From contig DOZU01000014.1 of assembly GCA_003517845.1 (NCBI GenBank), positions 1-8,878 of the forward strand: a DNA stretch of 8,878 nt, given 5' to 3'. The notes beneath the pieces are model-generated. The model ran no database searches, had not been told where the DNA came from, and was given only the letters and a program-made list of their open reading frames with translations. Numbering within the stretch: the first letter of the stretch is position 1; each line of letters starts with the position of its first letter. The DNA is from Clostridiales bacterium (GTDB lineage Bacteria; Bacillota; Sulfobacillia; UBA995). Below, in pieces: positions 1 to 7,062 of this stretch. The position numbers were made by a program, and so were the translations under genes.

Positions 1-144
1 AGTCTGATGTGTCTTGGGCGGGGTAGACAGCACCCGAGAGCAGGATGAGAGCCTGCTGTGCCCGAGATGCCGTCGTTGAAGTCAGCCCAAGCGGGCGCGT
101 CACACCAGCCGGGCCGGGTCAGGCGCCGATCAGCGTGAGCAGTC

Positions 145-167
145 GCCGCGGATTCCTGATCCGCGGC
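145..167. repeat. GC-rich inverted repeat (hairpin)
   Basis: A perfect 9-bp stem is visible: GCCGCGGAT at 145-153 and ATCCGCGGC at 159-167 around a 5-nt loop. An A6 run follows at 168-173. Read on the minus strand, the T6 run precedes the hairpin rather than following it, so this alone is not a classical terminator for the leftward peptidase gene. It may be part of a composite termination region with the weaker hairpin next to it. Its role is uncertain. Confidence 0.5.
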
Positions 168-188
168 AAAAAAGCCAGACCCCTGACT
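168..188 (-). terminator. Weak candidate intrinsic terminator after the M23 peptidase gene
   Basis: Read leftward, AGTCAG (188-183) can pair with CTGGCT (178-173), with one G-T wobble, around a GGGT loop. A run of six T residues follows directly (173-168). The position, about 75 bases past the peptidase stop codon, fits a terminator for that gene. The stem is only 6 bp and not very GC-rich, so this is a tentative call. Confidence 0.35.
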
Positions 189-235
189 AACCCGCATCAA
201 TGCCGCCCTTGTTTACAGCTTGACGCAGGCGTGAT

Positions 236-251
236 TAGCTTACGTAAGCTA
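236..251. repeat. 16-bp perfect palindrome downstream of the peptidase gene
   Basis: TAGCTTACGTAAGCTA is its own reverse complement over all 16 bases. It lies about 10 bases beyond the stop codon of the leftward peptidase gene. No T-run follows it on the minus strand, so it is not a standard terminator. It could be a protein-binding site or a chance palindrome; nothing else in the sequence decides this. Confidence 0.4.
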
Positions 252-261
252 CCTGCCGTTG

Positions 262-1668
262 TTAGCGGATAGGGGGGTAGTAGGCTATGGGGTCGACCGG
301 CCGGCCGTCGATTCGCACCTCAAAGTGGAGATGAGGTCCGGTGGTCCGTCCGCTCAGCCCCACGTAGCCAACGATCTGCCCTTTCTCCACCACCTGGCCG
401 ACACGGACGGGGATCGGACTGGTCAGGTGGGCATACAGGGTTACGACCGTGCCGCCACCATGGTCGATCATCACGGTCCACCCGTACCCCCGGCGGCCGC
501 GGAAGGACGCATCGATCACGGTCCCGCTGTCGGCGGCCAGGACGGGCGTGCCGTATGGGGCGGCGATGTCCATCCCCAGGTGGAATCCTCCCCAACGCCG
601 GCCGAACGGAGAGGTGAGTCTACCGCCGTCCCCTCCTACCGGCCAGACGAAGTTGCCCGTGCCGAGTTGGGGATAGCGCCGGCTCCCCCTCAGGGTTATC
701 TGGGTCACCGGCGCGGAAATCGGCTCCACTTCGAGGATCTTTCGCGATTGCTCCTCGTCATTCAAGCGGACGATGGCCACCGTCACCTGCTCGCGGCCGG
801 GCACCCCGCGTTCGCGTACGTGCGTCTCATGCGGCCAGCGCTCCGGATCCAGAATCACCTCGCGGGCGAAGGGGATCTGCCGGATGAAATTGTGGACCTC
901 CTCGGTCTCCACGTTCAGGTACGGGTGGGGGACGACCAGATTGAGCTGGTCTCCTGGTCGAATCAGGGTGGGGTCCTTGATCTGGGGATTCGCGCGCCGC
1001 AAGTCGGCCATCGACATGCGGTGCTTGGTAGCTATGCTCCATAGCGAGTCATCGCGCCGAATAGTATAGGTCTCCACCCGGTCGCTGCCTCGCAGCAGGA
1101 TGCGGGTTGCTTCCTCTACTCCGTAGAAACCTTCCAGAGTCGTCGTTGTCTCCAGGATGCCCACCTGCTCCCGGAATCGCACCGCGGTGACTTCCGTCCC
1201 CTGCCGCGCCTCGGATCGCTCGCGCGCCGCGTCGAGGATGCCTGAGAGAACCCGCTCGGCATCCTCCCGGCTCGGCATGAATACGGCCGGAGCACCGTCT
1301 ACTGTCACCGCCCAGGCCGTGGTCAGGAAGTCGACGCGGTCACGCAAGGCGGCCATGATTGCCACCGGATCGCCCGGCTCGGGGGCCGTGCGCCGGAGGA
1401 CTCTTACTGCCGCGAGCGTTGCGGCGGGCGCCACGGGACGACCGCGTTCAGCGGCCACTTCGGCGAGAAAGGTATCGAGCAGGGCGGCGGCCGCGCTCCG
1501 GTCGGCGATGACACCGAGCGTCTCACCCTGGTACATGATCGCATAGGCCGAAGCCAAGACCCGATAGTACTGGATGCCGGCGACCGGCAATAGACAGACG
1601 GCTACGGCGAGCAACCCGAGAAGCCACCGGCGGCGAGGGGGAGTCACCAAAGGGCGATCTGGCAGCAT
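262..1668 (-). CDS. Membrane-anchored LysM-G5-M23 family cell-wall endopeptidase
   Basis: A predicted zinc peptidase that cuts peptidoglycan cross-bridges outside the membrane. The chosen 468-residue product has an arginine-rich start, one N-terminal membrane segment (about 15-32, signal or anchor), and an extended region without a recognised domain (40-195). A LysM peptidoglycan-binding domain follows (about 200-246, YTIRRDDSLWSIA), then a G5-like stretch (about 255-328), and a C-terminal M23 domain (about 340-460). By analogy with LytM, the zinc ligands are H363 and D367 (in HLGMD) and H448 (in HLHFE), with H414 and H446 as the other catalytic-site histidines; none is missing. I chose the ATG at 1668 because GAGGAGGGAG lies just upstream. 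The frame stays open to 1761, but those extra 31 residues look unlike a protein start and would overlap a possible promoter. The gene is downstream of purA and two tRNAs. Its activity (endopeptidase or amidase) and any link to division or sporulation are inference. Confidence 0.9.
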   Translation of the reverse strand: MLPDRPLVTPPRRRWLLGLLAVAVCLLPVAGIQYYRVLASAYAIMYQGETLGVIADRSAAAALLDTFLAEVAAERGRPVAPAATLAAVRVLRRTAPEPGDPVAIMAALRDRVDFLTTAWAVTVDGAPAVFMPSREDAERVLSGILDAARERSEARQGTEVTAVRFREQVGILETTTTLEGFYGVEEATRILLRGSDRVETYTIRRDDSLWSIATKHRMSMADLRRANPQIKDPTLIRPGDQLNLVVPHPYLNVETEEVHNFIRQIPFAREVILDPERWPHETHVRERGVPGREQVTVAIVRLNDEEQSRKILEVEPISAPVTQITLRGSRRYPQLGTGNFVWPVGGDGGRLTSPFGRRWGGFHLGMDIAAPYGTPVLAADSGTVIDASFRGRRGYGWTVMIDHGGGTVVTLYAHLTSPIPVRVGQVVEKGQIVGYVGLSGRTTGPHLHFEVRIDGRPVDPIAYYPPIR

Positions 1669-1733
1669 CTGGGCTATACTCCCTCCTCTGGCTGCGATGG
1701 ACGAAGCGAGGAGAGAGGTTCCTCCTCGCCCTG

Positions 1734-1761
1734 ACATTATCCTGCTTAGCTGGTCGGACAA
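1734..1761 (-). promoter_or_regulatory. Weak candidate promoter for the M23 peptidase gene
   Basis: Read leftward, TTGTCC (1761-1756) precedes an AT-rich GATAAT/TAATGT stretch (about 1741-1734). Spacing is 14 or 16 bases depending on which -10 register is used. Transcription would begin near 1727, giving a leader of about 60 bases before the ATG at 1668. Matches to the consensus are partial and the spacing is short, so the peptidase gene could also be read through from upstream. Confidence 0.25.
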
Positions 1762-1813
1762 AATGCGGGCAAGACGTCGTCGGTTCGGGAGGGCCCAGGC
1801 CGGGCCGCAGAAA

Positions 1814-1837
1814 CACAGACCGGCCGTGCCCGGCCGG
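1814..1837 (-). terminator. Candidate terminator after the tRNA pair
   Basis: Read leftward, immediately after tRNA-Thr, CCGGCC (1837-1832) pairs with GGCCGG (1825-1820) around a 6-nt loop. A T-rich but interrupted tail (TCTGTG, then TTTCTG) follows. The stem is all G-C and sits 8 bases from the encoded CCA end, a natural place for tRNA transcription to stop. The T-tract is imperfect, so the call is moderate. Confidence 0.4.
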
Positions 1838-1844
1838 GGTAATA

Positions 1845-1919
1845 TGGAGCTGGCGGCGGGAATTGAACCCGCGGCCTGAGTCTTACGAGGACCCTGCTCT
1901 ACCTCTGAGCTACGCCAGC
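1845..1919 (-). tRNA. tRNA-Thr (anticodon CGT)
   Basis: A complete cloverleaf can be folded by hand. The acceptor stem is GCTGGCG with CGCCAGC, and the D arm is GCTC/GAGC with an AGAGGTA loop. The anticodon stem is GGGTC/GACTC (one G-U pair) around CTCGTAA. The T arm is GCGGG/CCCGC around TTCAATT. Loop positions 34-36 read CGT, which decodes the threonine codon ACG. The discriminator base is T and the 3' CCA is encoded in the DNA. The gene lies 22 bases after tRNA-Gly on the same strand, so the two are presumably made as one precursor. Confidence 0.95.
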
Positions 1920-1941
1920 CCGAGCCGCCGCAAGAGGGAAC

Positions 1942-2016
1942 TGGAGCGGGAGACGGGATTCGAACCCGCGGCCTTCGGCTTGGGAAGCCAACGTTCTACC
2001 ACTAAACTACTCCCGC
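1942..2016 (-). tRNA. tRNA-Gly (anticodon CCC)
   Basis: A complete cloverleaf is present. The acceptor stem is GCGGGAG with CTCCCGC, and the D arm is GTTT/GAAC around AGTGGTA. The anticodon stem is TTGGC/GCCGA around TTCCCAA. The T arm is GCGGG/CCCGT around TTCGAAT. The anticodon CCC decodes the glycine codon GGG. The discriminator is T and CCA is encoded. The gene begins 29 bases after the purA stop codon, and a good promoter overlaps that stop codon, so it can be made with purA or independently. It is the first of a two-tRNA unit with tRNA-Thr. Confidence 0.95.
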
Positions 2017-2044
2017 CCTCAGCGATCTCGGTCATCCTGGGAGC

Positions 2045-2073
2045 ATTATATCCGGACGGCTCGATTCCCGCAA
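2045..2073 (-). promoter_or_regulatory. Candidate promoter of the tRNA-Gly/tRNA-Thr unit, overlapping the purA stop codon
   Basis: Read leftward, TTGCGG (2073-2068) is followed after exactly 17 bases by a perfect TATAAT (2050-2045). The TAA stop codon of purA (2048-2046) lies inside that -10 hexamer. Transcription would begin near 2038, about 22 bases before the mature 5' end of tRNA-Gly. The consensus -10, ideal spacing and position make this convincing for a stable-RNA promoter, although the -35 matches TTGACA only in its first three bases. Confidence 0.6.
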
Positions 2074-3362
2074 GTCGGCGAAGGGGCAAAGACATCGGTG
2101 ATTGCCAGCGTCTGGCCGCGCTCGCGCCCGAGGGAGACGAGGGCTATGGGCAACCGGCAGCGTTCCGCGATTTCATCCAGGTAGACCCGAGCCTCCCGGG
2201 GCAGATCGGCCAGGCTGTCTGCCTCGCCGAAAGCGGGCCATCCGGGAAGATCGACGTAGATGGGTTCGCATGCCTCAAGGCACGTCAGTTCCTGCGGGAA
2301 GTCGGTGATATGCTCGCCGCCACGCCGGTAGGCCACACAAATGCGAACTCGATCGAGACCGGCCAGCGTGTCCAGCCGGGTCAGCGCCAGGTGAGTCAGG
2401 CCGCTTACCCGGGCGGCATAGCGGATGATCACGGTATCCAGCCAGCCGCACCGGCGGGGGCGGCCCGTGACCGTGCCGTACTCCCGCCCGCGCTCCCGAA
2501 TCCATTCGCCCTCCCGTCCGGTTAGCTCGCTGGGGAAAGGTCCATCGCCTACCCGCGTGGTGTAAGCCTTGACCGTACCGAGAACCCGGTCGATCCGCGT
2601 GGGACCCACTCCCGCACCTATGCAGGCTCCTCCGGCCACGGGGTGAGAGGAGGTCACATAGGGGTACGTGCCGTGATCCAGATCCAGGAGCGTCCCCTGA
2701 GCGCCCTCGAACAGCACGTTTTCGCCGCGGTCGATAGCCTGGTTGATGAGTAGGGATGTGTCCGCCACCAGGGGGCGGATTCGCCAGGCATAGGCCTGAT
2801 ATTCGTCGAACACGGCGTCAAAGTCGAAGCCTGGCGCGCCATGCAGGACTGAGAGAGCGCGGTTCTTCTCCTCGAGGTTGCGGCGCAACTTTTCGGCGAA
2901 GATGCTGCCGTCAAGGTACTCGCTCACGCGGATCCCGATCCGGGCCGACTTGTCGGCGTAAGCAGGCCCGATACCGCGCCGGGTTGTCCCCAGCCGAAGG
3001 GCTCCGCGGCGGTCCTCCTCGAGTTCGTCAAGGCGAATATGGTAGGGCAAGATGAGGTGGGCGGCACCGCTCACTCGCAGGTGCTCCGTCGAAACCCCCC
3101 GTTCCGTCAGGTAGTCGAGTTCCTGAACCAGCACCGCCGGATCGAGCACGACGCCGTTGCCTATGACACACGCCTTGCGATGGAATATGCCGGACGGGAT
3201 CAACCGCATGCGGTATTCCTGATCGCCGACCACCACGGTGTGCCCCGCGTTGTTGCCTCCTTGATAGCGAACGACCATATCGGCGCGGGCCGACAGGTAG
3301 TCGGTGACCTTACCCTTGCCTTCATCACCCCACTGAGCGCCGACCACCACCAGGGTGCTCAA
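2046..3362 (-). CDS. purA: Adenylosuccinate synthetase
   Basis: Catalyses the GTP-dependent joining of aspartate to IMP to give adenylosuccinate, the first committed step from IMP to AMP, in the cytoplasm. The 438-residue product carries the family landmarks in order: VVVGAQWGDEGKGK (D13), YQGGNNAGHT (H41), the TTRRGIGPAYADK loop, LFEGAQGTLLDLDHGTYP, VGDGPFPSE, and TGRPRRCGW. D13 and H41 fall at the positions of the catalytic acid/base pair known for this family. The reading frame also holds a TTG at 3368, but the GGAGG site ends only 2 bases before it; the second TTG at 3362 has an 8-base spacing and gives the usual MSTLVVVGAQWGDEG start. The length is slightly above the common 425-430 residues. 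The ribosome binding site abuts the stop codon of the upstream FAD-dehydrogenase gene, so the two are probably one operon. A promoter for the following tRNAs is embedded at its 3' end. Confidence 0.97.
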   Translation of the reverse strand: MSTLVVVGAQWGDEGKGKVTDYLSARADMVVRYQGGNNAGHTVVVGDQEYRMRLIPSGIFHRKACVIGNGVVLDPAVLVQELDYLTERGVSTEHLRVSGAAHLILPYHIRLDELEEDRRGALRLGTTRRGIGPAYADKSARIGIRVSEYLDGSIFAEKLRRNLEEKNRALSVLHGAPGFDFDAVFDEYQAYAWRIRPLVADTSLLINQAIDRGENVLFEGAQGTLLDLDHGTYPYVTSSHPVAGGACIGAGVGPTRIDRVLGTVKAYTTRVGDGPFPSELTGREGEWIRERGREYGTVTGRPRRCGWLDTVIIRYAARVSGLTHLALTRLDTLAGLDRVRICVAYRRGGEHITDFPQELTCLEACEPIYVDLPGWPAFGEADSLADLPREARVYLDEIAERCRLPIALVSLGRERGQTLAITDVFAPSPTCGNRAVRI

Positions 3363-3376
3363 CGGCAACGCCTCCT

Positions 3377-4858
3377 CTATTCGCCTCTGCCCTCACGGCT
3401 GAGGATCTGGCGGGCAACATGTAGGCCTGAGGCTGATGCCTGAACCAGGCCGCGAGTGACCCCGGCACCATCGCCAGCCGCAAACAAGCCTCTGATCCTG
3501 GTCTCGAGCGCGTTAGACAGGTCCACCCGCGAGGAGTAGAACTTGACCTCGACCCCATAGAGCAGCGTGTGACGCGAGTTGACGCCAGGTGCCAGCCGGT
3601 CAAGAGCCTGCAGCATCTCCAGGATGTTCGTGAGATGGCGGTAAGGCAAGACCAGCGACAGGTCGCCGGCTGCCACCTCGGACAGCGTGGGTCGTACGGT
3701 GCCGCGGGCGATCCGCTTCTCGGTAGACCGGCGTCCCGCCCGCAGATCGCCCAGCCGCTGCACGAGCACCCCGCCACTCAGCATGTTGGCCAGGGTCGCG
3801 ATGTACCTGCCGTAGTCGATGGGCCGGTCAAACGGTCGGGTGAAGGTCTTGGAGACCAGCAGGGCAAAGTTGGTCAAGTCCGTCTTGCGGCTCGCCCAAC
3901 TGTGGCCGTTAACCGTGAGGAGACCGCCGGTGTTCTCGAGGACAACCTCTCCGTTTGGACACAGGCAGAATACCCGAACCTGGTCGTCGAAAGATCGTGA
4001 GTAGTACACGAGCTTGGTCTCGTAGAACTGATCGGTGAGATGCTGCAGCACAATGGCCGGCAATTCCACGCGTACGCCGATGTCCACGGGGTTGTTCGCT
4101 AGGCCGATCCCGAGCCGTGTGGCTTCATCCCGGAACCAGGAAGCGCCTTCCCGTCCGGGGACCGCTATCACATACCGCGCCCGATGAACCTGACCATCCG
4201 CCGTCCGGACGCCCTGGACGGTCCCGTCAGTCACCAGGATCGCTTCCGCCAGGGTACCGGTCTGGATGGCTGCGCGCCGCTCCAGATGCCTATATAGCCC
4301 TCGTAGCACCTCGAGACACACCTCGGTCCCCATGTGGCGGACGGGAGTGGGGATCAGGATGAGGTCGGCGGCGACCGCCTGCCGCTGGAGGTCCCGTTGC
4401 GCTCCCGGTTCAGCGCCGTATAGCCGGTCGGGAGCGCCAAATTCCCGGTAGATCTGGTCAACCTGCCGGATGAGTTCCTGCAGGGTCGGCCGGTCGACGA
4501 ATTCCCCCAGACTGCCCCCCACTTCCGGGGCAAGGGTCAGCTTACCGTCGCTGAAAGCGCCGGCACCTCCCCAGCCGGAGACCAGGCGGCAAGGGTCGCA
4601 GCGAGCGCAACCGCCGGAACCCGCCGCCCGGCAGCATTCCCGGGACTCCAGAGCGGGACCTTTTTCCAGGAGGAGCACCCGCAGCGGAGAGTCGCGGGTC
4701 AACTCCCACGCGGCAAAGATGCCTGCGGGCCCCGCTCCGATGATGATGACGTCAACCGGCGGTCTCAACGTCGTTGCCCCGCTCCGTACAGCGTTTCCCG
4801 GCGCAGCCGCTTTGCTGGCACGACCGTCCCCTCCCCGGGTTACAGTATAGCCTGACAC
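3377..4858 (-). CDS. FAD-dependent dehydrogenase of the COG2509 type (function unknown)
   Basis: An FAD-dependent oxidoreductase of the uncharacterised COG2509 group; the substrate is not known. An N-terminal dinucleotide-binding fold is clear at residues 36-66 (DVIIIGAGPAGIFAAWEL, ending in an acidic residue, E65). A cysteine-rich segment follows at 75-90 (C75, C76, C84, C87, C90), then SGWGGAGAFSDGKL at about 94-107, typical of the group. A C-terminal GLFAAGDGAGVTRGLVQA segment would contact FAD. No transmembrane segment is seen. The frame opens with GTG at 4858, where GGAAGG lies directly against the codon. An internal TTG at 4768 would give a 463-residue protein starting MRPPVDVIII, and the first 30 residues look like a non-conserved extension, so the start is uncertain. 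The gene precedes purA by about 14 bases and is divergent from groES. A role in redox metabolism is inference. Confidence 0.85.
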   Translation of the reverse strand: MSGYTVTRGGDGRASKAAAPGNAVRSGATTLRPPVDVIIIGAGPAGIFAAWELTRDSPLRVLLLEKGPALESRECCRAAGSGGCARCDPCRLVSGWGGAGAFSDGKLTLAPEVGGSLGEFVDRPTLQELIRQVDQIYREFGAPDRLYGAEPGAQRDLQRQAVAADLILIPTPVRHMGTEVCLEVLRGLYRHLERRAAIQTGTLAEAILVTDGTVQGVRTADGQVHRARYVIAVPGREGASWFRDEATRLGIGLANNPVDIGVRVELPAIVLQHLTDQFYETKLVYYSRSFDDQVRVFCLCPNGEVVLENTGGLLTVNGHSWASRKTDLTNFALLVSKTFTRPFDRPIDYGRYIATLANMLSGGVLVQRLGDLRAGRRSTEKRIARGTVRPTLSEVAAGDLSLVLPYRHLTNILEMLQALDRLAPGVNSRHTLLYGVEVKFYSSRVDLSNALETRIRGLFAAGDGAGVTRGLVQASASGLHVARQILSREGRGE

Positions 4859-4900
4859 CTTCCAGCCTTCAAGCGACGCCCCGCGATCGGGTCGAGGACG

Positions 4901-4930
4901 TTGACAAGCCGGAAACTCTATTGGTAGTAT
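4901..4930 (+). promoter_or_regulatory. SigmaA-type promoter of groES-groEL
   Basis: A perfect -35 hexamer TTGACA at 4901-4906 is followed after 18 bases by TAGTAT at 4925-4930, a four-of-six match to TATAAT. A start near 4937 would lie inside the CIRCE operator, the classic arrangement in which HrcA blocks a housekeeping promoter. This gives a leader of roughly 60 bases before groES. Confidence 0.75.
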
Positions 4931-4954
4931 AGTCTTAGCACTCTGCCGTGGCGA
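4926..4954 (-). promoter_or_regulatory. Possible divergent promoter for the COG2509-purA genes
   Basis: Read leftward, TCGCCA (4954-4949; T, G, C and A match TTGACA) is followed after 17 bases by TATACT (4931-4926). Transcription would start near 4919, some 60 bases before the GTG at 4858. The -10 shares bases with the groES -10 and the -35 and spacer lie across CIRCE. The -35 is only a partial match, so this is a suggestion. Confidence 0.35.
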
Positions 4955-4961
4955 GTGCTAA
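4935..4961. promoter_or_regulatory. CIRCE operator (HrcA binding site)
   Basis: TTAGCACTC at 4935-4943 and GAGTGCTAA at 4953-4961 form a perfect 9-bp inverted repeat around exactly 9 bases. This is the CIRCE consensus without a mismatch. CIRCE is bound by the heat-shock repressor HrcA, whose own activity depends on GroEL. An hrcA gene is not in this window and is expected elsewhere in the genome. Confidence 0.97.
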
Positions 4962-4994
4962 CAGGTTGCTGAAGGGAAAGGAGGAGTGGAAGGA

Positions 4995-5279
4995 GTGCTC
5001 AAGCCGTTGGCTGACCGGGTGGTGGTTCGCGCCATCACCGCCGAGGAGCGAACCCGCGGAGGCATCGTCCTCCCCGACACGGCCAAGGAAAAGCCGCAAG
5101 AGGGTGAAGTTGTGGCGGTGGGCCAGGGACGCCTGCTCGACAATGGCAAGCGGGTGTCCCCGGAGGTCAAGGTGGGGGACCGGGTGATCTATGCCAAGTA
5201 CGGAGGCAGCGAGGTCAAGCTGGAGGACCAGGAGTATCTGGTCTTGAGGGAATCCGATATCCTCGCCATCAAAGAGTAG
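4995..5279 (+). CDS. groES: Co-chaperonin GroES (Cpn10)
   Basis: Forms the seven-membered lid that caps the GroEL chamber in the cytoplasm during ATP-driven protein folding. From the GTG at 4995 it is 94 residues, the standard length, with the family start MLKPLADRVVVR. The mobile-loop region that contacts GroEL follows (about 15-32, EERTRGGIVLPDTAKEKPQ), then EGEVVAVGQGR, VGDRVIYAKYGG and a C-terminal YLVLRESDILAI. An earlier in-frame GTG at 4986 is only 1 base from the AAAGGAGG site (4977-4984), whereas 4995 has a 10-base spacing, so 4995 is preferred. Transcription is from the CIRCE-controlled promoter, and groEL follows after 30 bases in the same operon. Confidence 0.97.
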   Translation: MLKPLADRVVVRAITAEERTRGGIVLPDTAKEKPQEGEVVAVGQGRLLDNGKRVSPEVKVGDRVIYAKYGGSEVKLEDQEYLVLRESDILAIKE

Positions 5280-5309
5280 ACTCGACGGAAGGGAGGTCTC
5301 GGGGAAGAT

Positions 5310-6926
<1,617 letters not shown>

Positions 6927-6932
6927 AGACCT

Positions 6933-6980
6933 GGCATGGTCGGGGCCCCGACCGATGGGCATGACCGGGGCCCCGACCGA
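6933..6980. repeat. Tandem direct repeat of a GC-rich palindrome after groEL
   Basis: Two 23-base copies at 6933-6955 and 6958-6980 (25-base period) match except for two adjacent bases (GT in the first, AC in the second). The first contains the perfect 16-base palindrome GGTCGGGGCCCCGACC at 6938-6953. In the second copy the changed bases spoil the symmetry to a shorter core. They begin 6 bases after the groEL stop codon and may help end transcription or stabilise the 3' end; no T-run follows. Confidence 0.8.
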
Positions 6981-7013
6981 GGTAGGGGCGGGTTCGGAAC
7001 CCGCCCCTACCTC
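6979..7013. repeat. Long perfect hairpin after groEL, possible dispersed palindromic element or terminator
   Basis: GAGGTAGGGGCGGGTTC (6979-6995) is followed by one base and then its exact reverse complement (6997-7013), a 17-bp stem with effectively no extra loop. The core resembles short GTAGGGGCGGGTT-type palindromes that I recall as dispersed repeats in several bacterial genomes; that comparison is from memory. A TTTT occurs only 14 bases later (7028-7031), so it is not a textbook intrinsic terminator, but it may act as a transcript end or barrier between groEL and the next gene. Confidence 0.75.
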
Positions 7014-7062
7014 CGAGCGTGATCCGATTTTCTGAGCCCGAAGTCTGGGGGAGCTTCCGAGC

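Noticed and set aside
1..140. An RNA gene or gene end at the left edge
   Set aside because: Only a short 6-bp hairpin (39-57) is seen; no cloverleaf, riboswitch-like pattern or recognisable protein end could be supported.
259..1044. A 261-codon plus-strand open frame opposite the M23 peptidase gene
   Set aside because: It is antisense to a gene with clear LysM and M23 motifs, its translation shows no domain or membrane pattern, and such long antisense frames are common in GC-rich DNA.
1669..1761. Extending the M23 peptidase to the first in-frame start at 1761
   Set aside because: The added residues are low in character, the strong GAGGAGGGAG site serves the ATG at 1668, and the extension would cover a possible promoter.
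4986..4994. Starting groES at the GTG at 4986
   Set aside because: It is only one base from the AAAGGAGG site; 4995 has normal spacing and gives the usual 94-residue protein starting MLKPL.
6933..7013. A CRISPR array after groEL
   Set aside because: There are only two 23-base units with a 2-base gap and no spacers of normal length, and no cas genes are in the window.
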